Shown: positions 10,869-23,005 of the stretch, piece after piece
How positions within the stretch are numbered: the stretch's first letter is position 1
Layout of the letters: each line of letters opens with the position of its first letter
Position numbers and translations under genes: made by a program
The notes under the pieces: generated by a model
What the model saw: the letters and a program-made list of their open reading frames with translations, nothing else
Told to the model about the DNA's origin: nothing
Database searches by the model: none
Origin: Capniomyces stellatus
Taxonomy: Eukaryota > Kickxellomycota > Harpellomycetes > Harpellales > Legeriomycetaceae
Assembly (NCBI GenBank): GCA_001661515.1
Contig: LUVW01000020.1
Coordinates: 310,001-374,000 of the forward strand
Direction of reading: 5' to 3'
Length of the DNA stretch: 64,000 nt

Positions 10869-12847
10869 ATGTTGCCAGAACTATCACCAAGAGCCAAAAA
10901 CCTCGTCGCCACACTGACCAAGTTTGTTGAAGTAAGTGGTGTATAAACAAAATGAATAAATGGACAAAACGAAATGTTTATAATTTCAATAAAAAAAACG
11001 AACTGTTTATTATACGCAAGTGCAGTGTAGCAAGATGCTTTACTGATAGGCATTAATTGAATATAATAGGAGGAATGCATTCCTTCAGAAGCAAGATATC
11101 ACAAAGAAATTGGCACCGGTAGTGACCGTTGGGCAGTAAGTATAGCTTGTAATCGTACATAGCAACCAATAACATGAAGCATAAAAGCAGCTCTTGCTTT
11201 TGGTCAAAAGCCACCGCTACAATAAACTTGCCGACTGTTACTTTATTAGAAAGAGCCACCAGTTGTCAAAGAGCTTCAAGCCAAAGCAAAGAAGTTGGGT
11301 CTTTGGAACCTGTTCCTTCCTAGCGAGTATAAGGAGAGCCCAGGCCTGACCAACTACGAGTACTCTCACCTTTGCGAGATTATGGGCCGCAGTCCAGATA
11401 TTGCACCAACAGTAAGCTTCCTTTGTCCTTTGCTTTTAGTTTTGAATATGAGCAAACCTGTGCTTTGCCAGCCAATTCTAGCAACGAAACAGCCAACTCT
11501 AGAAACGAAACAGTAAAATATACAATTAAACAAAACGTATTCTAAAACGTAGGCCACCAACTGCAATGCACCAGACACAGGAAACATGGAAGTATTGGCT
11601 AAATACGGAAACGCCCAACAGAAAGCCAAATGGCTGGTACCACTCATGAATTCTGAAATCAGAAGTGCATTTGCTATGACTGAACCTCAGGTAGCATCGT
11701 CTGATGCCACTAACATCAGCTGCAAATTGACCCATGCCAAAGGCGGGTACATTGTAAATGGAAAGAAGTGGTGGATCAGTAATGCTGGTCACCCAAACCT
11801 CAAGCTTTTCTTGGTAATGGTTCGCTCAGGTGAACAAAGTGCCAACTTGAAAAACAACTTTGCGGAAAGCGGGCTTAAACAAATTCACCGTCAACATAGC
11901 GTTGTTATTGTACCAGCAAACGCACCAGGTGTCACTGTTGTCAGACCATTGACAGTCTTTGGCTACGATGATGCACCACATGGTCATTGCGAAGTTGTGT
12001 TTGACAATGTGTTTATTCCAGCTGAAAATATGGTTCTTGGTGAGGGCCGCGGGTTTGAAATTGTACAAGGAAGACTTGGACCAGGTAAATTGAAATACTT
12101 TACAATCCTAACACCAACCAATACCGTAGTCACGTAGACGTATATCTCAAGCTCCTTTTTAAACGCTTTACAATGTGAATAACTGCTTCTTCTTTTTTTT
12201 ATCTAGGCCGCCTTCATCATGCAATGAGATCATTGGGTATGGCTGAAAGAGCATTGGAGGCTCTGGTTGACCGTGCATCCAAACGTCAAGTTCTTGGATC
12301 TGCTTTGGTTGAAAGAGGAGTTGTTCTTGAGTGGATTGCCAAGTCACGTATTGAAATTGACGCAGGCAGACACCTTGTTTTGAACGCTGCCCACCATGTC
12401 GATGTACATGGTGCCAAGAACTCGAAAAAACAAATCGCTATGGCCAAGGTCTACGTTCCAGACATCTCACTCAAGGTTGTTGACAGAGCTATCCAGGCCC
12501 ATGGTGCTATGGGAGTTGGACCAGACACTTTCCTTGCATACTTTTATGCTCAACTACGTACACTCAGAATTGCAGATGGTAAAAAAATATATATATTATA
12601 AACTTAAGCGGCATACTTGTGACTTTTCTTTGATGTGTGCTAGCGCCAACTTGAATATACATTGATGCGATTTCCTAACCCACTTTACTATTCCATTTTT
12701 ATTTATATATTTATTTATCTCCTTCTCCACTTACCATATATTCACTACTGTTGCTATATAGGCCCTGACGAGGTTCACATTTTCCAGCTTGCTAGAGCCG
12801 AAGTAAAGAACCTTAACATCAAGATTGCCAAAAAGTCCAAATTATAA
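10869..12847 (+). CDS. Acyl-CoA dehydrogenase, ACAD10/11 type, with peroxisomal SKL terminus
   Basis: Six exons: 10869-10931, 11070-11135, 11250-11411, 11553-12084, 12207-12578, 12762-12847, giving 426 aa, all GT-AG and in phase. The protein spans the three acyl-CoA dehydrogenase domains. [47 protein letters not shown] and WWISNAGHP are typical of the FAD/acyl-CoA site. [16 protein letters not shown] and RIADGPDEVH are especially close to animal ACAD10/ACAD11, which oxidise longer or hydroxylated acyl chains. The N-terminal aminoglycoside-phosphotransferase-like domain of ACAD10/11 is absent, as in many fungal homologues. The last three residues are Ser-Lys-Leu, a canonical PTS1, so the enzyme probably works in peroxisomes. 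Other acyl-CoA genes in the window are an acyl-CoA-binding protein at 16860 and ETF alpha at 35422. The exact substrate is unknown. Confidence 0.92.
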
Positions 12848-14370
12848 ATTGGTGCTCGATGTTTGATATATTTTAAACTAGCTATATTAAACATTTTATT
12901 GCTAATACAGCTTATACGGTTTACACCAATAAATCTCATCAATAAACCACACTGACAAAAACGGGCACATTTCCAACTTACCCACTGACAATTGATTTTA
13001 AAACTGCTTTGTTGAATTTAAATTTAAATCTAAATCTAAATCCATTTTGTTTAAAAAAAAAAGTGCCAAATTTCAATAATAACAATAAAAAAAGCGCCGA
13101 GAATTGCCATGTTGACTAAGTTGGGTTGTCACCCCCCATTCAGTGTTATGATAGTTTTTTTTTTCTTTATTCTTTTTCTTGCAAGAAATATTTTATGAAG
13201 TGACAAACTTCTTGCCCTGATTTCAAAGTAGAGTTTGACTCCAAAACATAAATGTATTAACACCAATCAGCAATGGGTGTTGACACCAATCAGTAATGTA
13301 TGTTGGCACATTCATTAATCTAAGTTGCCTCTCCACACTACTACGTTTTATTCTATTGATTTTAATTGCAGCTTCTGTACTTCAAGTGTCAACTAGATTT
13401 GCTTTGCTCAATTAAACTGAACTCTAGACTAAGAAAAGGTAGCGGGAGGTGATTATTACTTTTATTTTATTTGTTTGTCACATCAAACTGAAACTCCCTA
13501 ATTCAGGTCCAGACACCACTAACAACGATTATACTTGGAGAATTGACAGTAAGGTGGTACTACATGATTCTAAGAGTGTGCAAAATAGAACACAGACTGA
13601 AGCCAAATGTGTTTGCAAAATATGGGCCTGTCCAGTGGCATTTGTCAGTTTTTGTCCGCGTAAAACAAAACATGTCCAAATACGTTCTTTGCTAGCAACT
13701 ATTTTACGTTTAAAAAAAAAGTTAATAGTAGAAGGCTAAAGTGATTTTTGTTTGTAATTAAGGTAATTTGAAGGATTAAGGTGACCAAACTCAGGTAAAT
13801 TCATTAAACAATAGTGATTATGTAAGCTATGACCTTGAGCTGTCTTTGTTGGATTTTAGGAGCCAAAGCTAGTCATTAAATTACATCCAAATTCTCAACA
13901 ATCAAACGCATTATATAATAGCCGCCTATTTGCTTGCTTACAACAAAAAAAGGTAAATTAAAAGTAACACTCTGGTGACGACCCAAGAACAGCGAACAAG
14001 GTTTAATTAGTAAAGTGGATTTACAAAAAGTTTTCCTAGTCGGAGTTGTATTTTCTAGTTTAGAGTTGCAAAAGCTTTGTAATATTTACCGAGCATAGTT
14101 CCACAGTAAGTCAATTTATTTTGTTATACTTGTTTGTTTTTGCCTACAAGAATAGTGAAAAGTAGGTTAAGAAAATCTATATAAGCTGGCTTAACAATGG
14201 TTTAAATTCAAATTCGAATTTTATTCATTTATCTACTTTATATTTAATTATTTCATCAGACAAGGAATTTGTGCAGATTAGCTGAAAACAGCAGCCAAGA
14301 AAGAAAGAAAGAAAGAAAAAACAATACTGGTAATCGGTACACACACGCACACACACGAATATACACGATA
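12848..14370. other. Intergenic region, ACAD to CNNM-like gene
   Basis: 1.5 kb between two tandem + strand genes. It holds a direct repeat, ACACCAATCAG, at 13260 and 13283, and a GAAA microsatellite at about 14297-14320 in the likely 5' leader of the next gene. A 96-codon open frame at 13449-13739 has no recognisable features. No RNA gene seen. Confidence 0.5.
14178..14185 (+). promoter_or_regulatory. TATA-like element upstream of CNNM-like gene
   Basis: TATATAAG about 190 bp before the chosen ATG at 14371, identical to the octamer at 1999. A sequence match only. Confidence 0.25.
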
Positions 14371-16334
14371 ATGAAATACTTCAATCTGCTTCAGAAAGTA
14401 ATAAATGTAGAAGAAATAGATTACTTTTGGAGATATCTTTTGTGTTTTGTCCTTGTGGTCACAGGTGGAATGTTTGCAGGTATGTTTCCACACTTTTTCA
14501 TTTCAAAACTCTTTATTTTGTGATCCTGCTTGTTTGGAAATGGTGGGAAATGGGGTTTTATAATATTAATAATAATAAAAAACGGATTCCTGCTCGAGTA
14601 TAATCACAGGTTGCAAATTCATTATCTTAGATTAGTACGAGTTCATACAATTAAACCATAGTACACAAAAATATCAATTGGCAATTATAGGGCTCACAAT
14701 TGGACTAATGTCACTAGACTCTACAAACTTGGCGGTTATATCAGTTTCAGGCACGGATAAACAGAAAAAGTATGTAGAGAAGATAATGCCACTAAGAAAG
14801 AATGGCCACCGACTGCTGGTTACACTGTTGCTGGGGAACACGATAGTGAATGAAACTTTACCAATCATATTTGACTCTATATTTGGAGGTGGTGTAATGG
14901 CGGTTATAATGTCTACACTACTAATTCTGACATTTGGCGAAATAATCCCACAGTCTATATGTGTCCGTTATGGACTTGAAATCGGTGCATTTTTCTCTAT
15001 GTAAGTTGAAAACTAAATATGGCATGTGACACCTATGTCTATGAATTCATTTTGTTTTGTTCTGTTTTGTTTTGTTTGCAGCAGTGAGTTGAATAAATGT
15101 CGTCAATTGGCTAAAACTGAATCTAAAACTAAACTTCTGTTAGGCCCTTGAAGCTAATGCAGCTACTCTTGTCGCCGCTCGTTTACCCTATTGCCAACAT
15201 ACTGGACTATGCAATTGGTAAAGACCGCGGAATAATTTATAGAAAAGCTGAACTGAAGGAGCTAGTCACCTTAAGCTCTACATCTCTAGGTGGTTCACTA
15301 ACACACGACGAGGTTACAATTATTAAAGGCGCGTTGGACTTGTCTGAGAAACTAGTGGCTGATGTAATGACTGATATAAAGAACGTTTTTATGGTAAACT
15401 ATAACGACAAGCTGGATGTCAAGCTGATGGGCCAGATTGTGAGCCAAGGGCATTCAAGAATACCAGTCTACAAAGACACAAAAGATAATATAGTTGGAGT
15501 GCTTCTAGTCAAGTCGTTGGTAATGCTCAGTCCAGAAGACTGTATCCCGGTAAACCAGGTCTCTCTGCGACCTATTCCTTGGGTGTCAACCGACGTGTCT
15601 TTATATGACATTCTCAACGCGTTTCAGGAGGGTGGAAGTAAGTGCTTTAGCTAGCCTTGACTTTGGGTATCTAAACCAAACGAGCAACGCAAATGATATT
15701 TTGTTACGCTTGCTATTACACCCAGCAGCTACAAAGACTTTATCTCTATCGAGATCGTGTTTAATAGTAACCGAAATTTACCTAATTTGATTTATAAATA
15801 GGTCACATGGCTATTGTTTCCAAGAGTACTGAAATGAGGACAAAAGATGGGGCAAATAGGTTATCGCCCAACTTGCAAACAACCTCTGCTGAAATACAGG
15901 AAATAAATGAACATAGCTATCTAATACCTGCAAGAAAGGATGGTCCAATGAGACCAGCTTGCCAAAAAATTATGACGACCCGTATTATATCAGTGACTAA
16001 CACCACTCCCAAGCTTGGCATGCCTATTGGTATTATAACTCTGGAAGATGTTATCGAGGAGCTTATACAGGAGGAAATTGTCGATGAAACTGATGTATTT
16101 GTTGATATTCGCAATAGAATCAAAGTTGCACGCGCGATCAGCTCCATCAAAACCCCAACCATCACCCAAAGCCCAAACGCCTCGACAAAGTACGAAGGTT
16201 TGAAAATAAGTAGAGCCAAGTCGTCGGGCGGTTTAAATCGAGGGCCTAGCTCAGACTCAAGCGGTAATTTTACCTTGGTGGTCAATGATGAGGAGCCCGA
16301 TCAAATGGAACGGTCTATTGCCAACCCACCATAA
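14371..16334 (+). CDS. CNNM/Mam3-type membrane protein (DUF21 plus CBS pair)
   Basis: Four exons: 14371-14479, 14691-15000, 15144-15637, 15802-16334, giving 481 aa in consistent phase. The N-terminal DUF21 part has about four hydrophobic segments: VVTGGMFAGLTIGLMSL, LLVTLLLGNTIVNETLPI, MSTLLILTFGEIIPQS and LLSPLVYPIANILDYAIG. The GLMSLD, SGTDKQKKY, RKNGHRLLVTLLLGN and GEIIPQS motifs are diagnostic. Two CBS motifs follow, at about 205-260 (VADVMTDIKNVF ... GHSRIPVY) and 285-400 (FQEGG-S-HMAIV ... GIITLEDVIEELIQEEIVDETD), with a polar insert between the halves of the second. The C-terminus is Ser-rich. Family members (yeast Mam3, animal CNNM) act in Mg2+/Mn2+ homeostasis at vacuole or plasma membrane. 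An upstream in-frame ATG at 14269 would add a polar 34-residue extension; I prefer 14371 because it starts directly before the first conserved helix. Confidence 0.9.
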
Positions 16335-16859
16335 ACCTGTTTAGTACACAGCATTTCGCTTCTTGCTAAGCGTAAATAATCAAAGGTGTTACACGTAGCA
16401 CCTTTTCTGGCCTCATGTTTACTCTCTTTGTCAACCACTCGCATCTCTTGCTTACATAGACCCATTCTTTATTTTTAAATATTTTCTATTTCTATTTATA
16501 CTCCGACTTTTGCCTCTACTTTTTCTATTTCGTTTGATGAACCACTTATTTTTTATTTTTTTTGCCAACATCATTTTTTCTCCCTTATTTTACTTTCAAT
16601 CATACCTACATCTCAATGACTTGAACCTGCTAATTTATGCGAATAACTATAACATAGTGTAACTATCCCATCAGCAGCTAAAACACCAAATATCCCGGGT
16701 GTAGATTTTCAGTTTATAAATCAAAAATAGAAAGCACAACTTTAATTATCACGTATAGAGAAATAAAGCAAGGATATTCAACGTTATAATAATGCTAGAT
16801 CCATAGTTTGAAAGCTAAACTAAATTAAAAAATGTCTGAACTGAAGGTGCTAAACCAGA
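16335..16859. other. Convergent intergenic region, CNNM-like and ACBP genes
   Basis: 525 bp between convergent 3' ends. It is pyrimidine-rich on the + strand in the first 250 bp and AT-rich after that. No gene or structured RNA seen. Confidence 0.5.
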
Positions 16860-17625
16860 TTAAGCGTTTATGAGTGAGTTGACAAGTTCAATGTACTTTG
16901 CCTGGGCATCCTCTTTGCTCATACCTATACAAAGTTACGTTTCAGCAATAAGTTGGTGATATGTTGGTGATATTACAATAATACGTTATTAATGGGGTTG
17001 TGTATTTTAAATGATGTTTGGATAGGTAACTTACCAGCTTTTCCCAACCAAGCGTTGTACTTGGCCTTCTCTTTAAGAGCGAACATGCCTGGGGCAGCTA
17101 CAAAAAAATAAATATTCAAAGTCACAAAGTTAGAGAATTAGCAAAGCACAAACGCCAACGAATTAATATAGCTACACATCTGTTAGCACAAAAAATGTCC
17201 GTAAATTAAATTTTGTCGAATTCAGTTTGCTTTATTGCCTATATAAATGTCTTTATCAAACTCAATTTGAACAAACAAAGTGGATTACGGTCATGTTGGC
17301 TATTTATCTTTACAGAGAGAAATAAGAAGGCGAGTTAAAGAACTTACGATCATTGTTGTCTCCAAAAACTGATTGCTTGAACAAGGCATACAATTCCAAA
17401 AGAACATCATTAGATGGCTTTGTGCTCAAGTCCCTTACTTGCTCTGAGGCCTTGATGAAGGCAGCCTATAATTCCATTGGTATTTTTATGTTTCCAAATT
17501 TAGTTGAGCGGGCTACTCCTAATTATTTCTGGAAATACATACGCAGTCTTTAGTTGTTGGTCTATAAGCTCTGGATATATTGATATATTTTCTATTACAT
17601 TTCCTGTTGATTGAGCGTCGGCCAT
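16860..17625 (-). CDS. ACB1: Acyl-CoA-binding protein
   Basis: Four exons: 17625-17599, 17465-17348, 17097-17035, 16924-16860, giving 90 aa, the usual length of a free-standing ACBP (86-92 aa). Diagnostic residues run in order: F...A...V..L.TKPSND, LELYALFKQ, GDNND, then PG MF..K.KAKYNAW and KAGMSKEDAQAKYIELV. These make the four-helix bundle that holds medium- and long-chain acyl-CoA esters in the cytosol and delivers them to metabolism. The first intron uses a weak donor (GTAATA). The stronger GTATGT donor at about 17543 is out of frame and leads to an early stop, so it is rejected. A GTATTT donor at 17537 would keep frame but add about 20 residues. Neighbouring genes are unrelated except for the acyl-CoA dehydrogenase 4 kb to the left. 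Confidence 0.9.
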
Positions 17626-18894
17626 TTTGATTGCTTTAAGTAAGAAAGTTAGGTGTTGTTATTTTACTTTTTTTATTTTATTTTTTTTACAAAAGAAAGA
17701 TGTCTTTATCCGTGTTTATCTTTTCGACTTGCTATTTATACTTTATCTCTTTGGGTGGTGTAAAAGTGAAATTGGCTCTTTTTTTTTCTTTCCCGAATCC
17801 CTCCATCTTTGTTAGTTTAGTGTTATCACTGTTGACAAGAACCAATAATCCAGTACAAGTAAGCAATTATGTCCTATTAAATCGCTCCTGCATACTGGAT
17901 TTTTGTGAAACAAAGTGGTTTTTTTTAAATTAAATCATTGTTGTTAAATTGGGTTGGTTTACATAATAAAGATGGACAAACTCGCTAATTCCGTACTAAA
18001 TACCACACCAACTTCACTAAAAAGGTTGTTCAACCTATCTGCTTCATGGGAGAGTGAGCAGCGTCAAGATGGTTTATGGCATCTTATTCCATCTCATAAC
18101 CTGTGTTTTTACACTTTGGCATCTCCGCCCTGGCACTTTGTTTAACTTGATGGTGGGAAATCTGGTGTTTCTTGTATTGTCGATTTCTTGTTTCGACTTT
18201 ATTAGAAGGACACACCGCTTATAAATACAACAGGCGAATCATCAACCTACTCGATACCAATTCAGTTGATCTTTCTATGCTTGGGCGTGTCCGCTAAATG
18301 TTCAAATTTGCGCATCAGATTTGCTTTCAAATTAGAACAATTTTTGCTCTAACAAGAAACCAAAACCAGACTCTAAAACAATACATTTGGTCGAGAAAGA
18401 TTCGCATGATCTAAACGTGACCTCTTTCACATTCATTAAAAAAAACATGGCCAAAAATGTACTAAACTTGCCAGAAAATCTAACGCCTGCAACCTATCTC
18501 TTAACTAACATCTAGACATATAGCCCTCTTAGACAAGGCAAATAAAGACTTGTAAACTCGTATCCCTGTTTAAACATGATCTCTGCTAAATATAAACAAA
18601 CAAAGGGTTGGTCTTAGCTTTAAATACTGACTCATCAAATACACTACAAACAATTGCATAGCTCCAGGTAAGTTTATATTCTATGTTTTTTTTTAAAAAT
18701 AAAAAAATGCGATTGACATTGTAGTTATAATAGTAAAAGTAATAAAACTTGAATGAAAATGAAAGCAAGAAAGGCTTGGGTGAGAGGATAAATCAGACAA
18801 ACATGGATTTGCGAGTATTATCGTTTTTTTTTAAAAAAAAAAAAAAGAACCGAGTGCTGTAATGTTGTGATGCTACAATGGCATACATATCGTG
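17626..18894. other. Intergenic region upstream of ACBP
   Basis: 1.27 kb between two minus-strand genes; it should carry the ACBP promoter on the left side. AT-rich with poly-T/A runs (for example 18826-18846). Short open frames show no conserved features. Confidence 0.5.
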
Positions 18895-20129
18895 TTAAAC
18901 TACCCCTGGCGGTCTAACATCGTTTCTTTCGGATACCCTTTTATAAATCCACTCTATCGCCGGTCTTATACCTTCCCTAAAAACGTGCAAAGTAAGCAAG
19001 TATTGTTTTGGACTTGTTAAACCTTTGTTTCAAAATAATCTGCTTGTTTGCTGTTTTCTGTGTATTTGCTCTTTATCTTAGAAATAGTAATAATGGTGTC
19101 TTGGTTGATCCCAAGGGCAAGTAGCACGTAAAGCATAGCAGTTAACTGGATTATTTACCCCGAAAGTGCAGATACAGGGAACACGCGTGACTCTCTGTCA
19201 TCAATCAGATTGACCATTCTATTTATGTGTTCCTTGACTTGCTCTAATGGCACTGCAGATGGACTGTCCATTTTGTTTGCTAAAATGGCTACAGGCACCT
19301 GTCCAAGCTCATCGGCTGCCATCAACTGCTCTAGTGGTTTTAGTTTTTGTTTTAGTTTTTTTTGGAGATATTGGTTTGAGTGTTGTATCTTGGCGTAATG
19401 AAATGGTGGGAAGACTCTAATAAACAAAGCAAGGAGTGGAATAAAAGCAAAGCTGTTTATATGTTGGTACTTACTAAAGGTTTCTTTGCTGTCAATTAGC
19501 AGCTCCGCCGTACAAGAGTCGATTACAAATAGTATTCCGTGACAAGTACCGTAGTAAGACTTCCAAACCTCATGAAAGTCCTTTTCGCCGCCCAAATCCC
19601 AAAAAGTGAGCTGGTTTTTAAATAAATTGATCTTTCTAACTGTAGAAGCAAGGAGTGGGACAGCCGTTACTTGGTATCTTTTCTGTTTAATGAAATAAAG
19701 GCTAATAGATTGCAATCGCATAGTAAAAATAGTGCTGATCAATCATACCAAACTAAAACTTACTGTTCAAACCGACGGTGGGCTGGATGTTTTCGGGGCT
19801 TATCCCCTTTTTTCCTGTATAAATCTCCTTGGTTTTTTCTATTAGAGTCTACATAAGTTGGCGTATGTATTTTTAATTGAAATTGAAATAGCGTTTCACT
19901 TTGAAGCAAAGAAAATTCGTCAGAGTTTGTTTTCTTTAAACCACCAATAGATCGGGATACAACTTAATAAAAAGCGATTAAACACCAAAATCTGCAAAGT
20001 AAAATTCCATATGACTCAAAAACATGAATGACTTACTGTTTTTCCGGCTCCGCTTAGACCTAAAACTATGATTTTGTATTCATTCTGCTGAGTGAGGTAG
20101 CCATAAAACCCTGTAACCAAAGATATCAT
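18895..20129 (-). CDS. ARF-like small GTPase, ARFRP1/Arl3 type
   Basis: Five exons: 20129-20037, 19848-19764, 19639-19475, 19330-19159, 18976-18895, giving 198 aa, matching ARFRP1 (about 200 aa). GTPase motifs are present: P-loop GLSGAGKT, switch I Thr in IQPTVGLN, switch II WDLGGE, base recognition NKMD and SAL. The C-terminal EWIYKRV...RPP matches the ARFRP1 ending, and the N-terminal GFYGYLTQQNEYK matches the amphipathic start of ARFRP1/Arl3. In yeast and animals this GTPase acts at the trans-Golgi with Sys1 and recruits Arl1 and golgins. The odd point is that the switch II position normally Gln (WDxGGQ) is Glu (codon GAA), which may slow or change intrinsic GTP hydrolysis. The acceptor of exon 4 was chosen by phase; nearer AGs give stops. 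Confidence 0.9.
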
Positions 20130-21171
20130 TTATTTACATTTAAAACCAAACGGAGTCTGCCTTTATGGTATGTTTGTTTGTAGCGCTTGTTCAAAAGGCC
20201 TGTGAATTGTAGTTTTCCTGGAATCCAAAAAACCTTCCTTTTTTTATTAGGTTCAAAGCAAAAGCAAAATGGTGAGGCGCGAAAATTTGGTGTGGAACCA
20301 TAAATTATCAAACTGAACCAGTCTGGGCAAGCAACCAGTGTTTTATTTTGTCTAGATTTCATATGAAGAAAAGATAGGATAAAAGCAAGAATTTTACTTT
20401 GCTGTGAGCAGATTGATAGGCGAATCAGGATAATGTATAGGCAATCACATGATACAATTGGATAAACTCAAGAAGTTGTAAGTACATGCATACATTATTG
20501 GCTTTGCTGTGCTCAGTAGCACAGACTTAAGTGCATTAAACAAATGAAAACAAAAAGAGAAGCATCAGAAAAGGAAAAGGGAAGGAGGCTTGCTAACATC
20601 GCTAAAAACAAGGGCGACGCTGAAGATATAATCTAATATTTAAGCCCAAGATTTCACTGGGTTAATCCAGCGATTTACCATTGCAATACGTCAAATTAGT
20701 TTAGGGCGCTTTGTAAAGTAAATTAGTGCCATTTAATAAAGATTGCCCAAATTGACGTTTTTGAGCTTGAATTGTGTATGTAACAAAAGTAGGCTGGTTA
20801 GCCAAATAGCAAGGGGAAAAATTATGAGAAAAAAAAGAGCAGAGTTCGTAGAATTAAAGAGAAAAAGGACACATTCGTCCAATAAGCAGAGACTAGCGAT
20901 CCAATATATTGAGAATACGGGGTTCGGACTTTAAACTTCCTCTGCTTTATTGACGCCAACTGTCCCCAATTAGTTTAGATGGCATAAGTGTATTATGAAG
21001 TGGAATGTTGGAATTAAAATATTCAAACATTTTACTTTCTATTCCAAAAACTACCCAGACTTTAAAGCCACTGTTCAAGATAGCTAGGAGAACTATTCTA
21101 GCTGAAATATCGCCTGTTTTCTTTACAAACACATAATACATACATAAACAAATACAACGGTACTGCTTGAA
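20130..21171. other. Divergent intergenic region, ARFRP1-like and p24 genes
   Basis: 1.04 kb between divergent genes, expected to hold both promoters. No recognisable gene; the 63-codon frame at 20743 lacks conserved features. Confidence 0.5.
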
Positions 21172-21780
21172 ATGAAACTACTGTTCCTGACTTTTATCTT
21201 CCTCGCATACTGTGCAAACGCAATTACCCTGTCAAAGTGGTTTAAACCAAACACAATCGAATGTTTCTATATATGGAACGATCAAGCAGGGCAGAAGGCA
21301 TCGTTTTTCTTTGCGGTTCAAGAGGGAGGCAACTTTGAAATCAGTTTCTTAATCAGAGATCCAAAAAGCAGAGTGGTGGTAGTCGGCGATGGGGAGCGAC
21401 AAGGCGATCTGTTATTTACCGCGAATGAAATAGGAGAATACAGTGTCTGTTTCAACACACATTCAACGCCAGCGGCTAACAAGATGGTGGTGTTTGGAAT
21501 TTCGGTTGAGGATGAGGCTCGCGATCCAGATCTTAAATCTAGAAACGTAAAGTCGCCCTTGGATTTTGGAGCATCCAGAATCTTTGGTGATTTGCACAAC
21601 ATTGAGCGCTTCATGCTTTACTTTAGAGCACGCGAAAACAGAAGCTTTGCCACTGTGAAATCCACAGAAAGCCGTGTGCTGTGGTATGCAGTACTTGAGA
21701 GCTTGTGTGTGGTGCTTGTAGCTGCGATTCAAGTCTACTCGATCCAGGCGCTATTTAAAGCGAAAAAGTCGCGTTTTTAA
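21172..21780 (+). CDS. p24 family (emp24/GOLD) cargo receptor
   Basis: Single-exon gene of 202 aa, the usual p24 length. Residues 1-17 are a signal peptide. The luminal GOLD domain follows, with the characteristic first cysteine in IECFYIW (C31) and the second in GEYSVCFNT (about residue 90), which form the conserved disulfide. A coiled-coil-like segment holds NIERFMLYFRARENR, then a membrane span RVLWYAVLESLCVVLVAAIQVYSIQALF-like at about 167-192. The short cytosolic tail KAKKSRF holds a basic pair similar to COPI-binding tails. p24 proteins cycle between ER and Golgi and sort cargo such as GPI-anchored proteins into COPII vesicles. I cannot safely assign it to a single subfamily (Erp/Erv25/Emp24). 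Confidence 0.9.
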   Translation: MKLLFLTFIFLAYCANAITLSKWFKPNTIECFYIWNDQAGQKASFFFAVQEGGNFEISFLIRDPKSRVVVVGDGERQGDLLFTANEIGEYSVCFNTHSTPAANKMVVFGISVEDEARDPDLKSRNVKSPLDFGASRIFGDLHNIERFMLYFRARENRSFATVKSTESRVLWYAVLESLCVVLVAAIQVYSIQALFKAKKSRF

Positions 21781-23005
21781 CACTCATTATCATTACTTGT
21801 ATGCTTTTCTTTATTATTATTCTGAAACTTTGACTAACAATATAATTAAGAGTAAAGCTTTGCTATAGTTGGGATTGAAGTGTGAATGAGTATATCCTTT
21901 CGGTTTGTAACCTGGAGCTTGCTTTAAACTGTTACCGAGTTGCGTAAAGTATTAGTGTGTGTGTTTTTTTAATTATTTTTTCTTTCTCATTTTCTTGCAT
22001 TCTCACTTTCTCACTTTCTCTCTTTCTTGCTTTCACGCTTTCCTGCTTTCTATCTTTTTCTCTTTCATGCTTTATTTATTTATTTTGACGTGTTCAAAGC
22101 CAACATCAAATTGGTTTTATTTGGTGATTTGTTTGGTGTTGTCTATTTACTTTTTACTTTCTTTTTATCTTTTTGAAATTACTTTGTTGTTTTTTTATTA
22201 TAATCTTTTTGAGAAAGGCGAATCAATTTCTGGCGAAGGCCATTGGACCACTAACAGTGATCTAAACCAAACTGTTCTCGCCTTTTTTTTATTTTTGTTT
22301 TGGCATTTATCACAACGATTTTGACTTTTTTGGCTTTGATATTGATATTGATATTGATATTGACTTTGTTATTGGTATCAACTTTGGCTTTACGCAAAAA
22401 AGCAAGTAAAAATTATTTGGCAATTCCAAATCACCCAACAAAGATCCAGTGCTCCAATTTGACAAAATAAGCTTGAAACTCTCGTTTTATATAAAACAAA
22501 AGAAGAGAGCAAACCATGTTTGTGTAATAAAAAAAACAAAAAAAAAAAGTAACCTGTGTCAATTATACAACAAAACGAACTTTTACTCAGTACCAGACCT
22601 TAACACCAAGCGAGTTAGCACCGTTGCTGTGCCTTTTATAATAAACAAACTACACACAACCTCTCTAAAAGTCAAAATTCATTTACTCCTTTTCGCTAAA
22701 AACAAAAATAAAAATAAATTCGACCGTGAACTAACGCCAGCAAAAGCAAACAGAAGTTGGTTGACAAATAAAAGTATACAATACCGAATAGAAAAAAATA
22801 ACGTAAATCGAGATAACCAAGTCAAAAGTGAGGTTGCCAAGTTGAAGGCGAGGAAATCAAGTCGAGAGTCAAGTAATAAAGGATATAATAGCAGGAGTAG
22901 CAGCGGTTTTATAATATAAAATTTAATCGTTTTTTTTTCCTTGTTGAAGCAGTCCAAATTAATGACTGGTGTTCGAGTAAATTCTTCAAGAGATTTGAGA
23001 GAAAA
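21781..23005. other. Intergenic region, p24 to SUMO ligase gene
   Basis: 1.2 kb. It contains a pyrimidine-rich tract with CTTTC/TCTCA-type repeats (about 21970-22060) and a GATATT repeat at about 22338. A 156-codon Lys/Asn-rich frame at 22449-22919 has no domain signal and probably reflects A-rich 5' leader sequence. Confidence 0.5.
22338..22362 (+). repeat. GATATT hexanucleotide repeat
   Basis: About four perfect tandem GATATT units in the intergenic region before the SUMO ligase gene. Confidence 0.75.

Noticed and set aside
17954..18145. 63-codon frame upstream of ACBP
   Set aside because: No conserved features and located in the probable promoter region.
22449..22919. 156-codon open frame before the SUMO ligase gene
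   Set aside because: Lys/Asn-rich composition follows the A-rich base content; no domain, no signal peptide, no conserved pattern.
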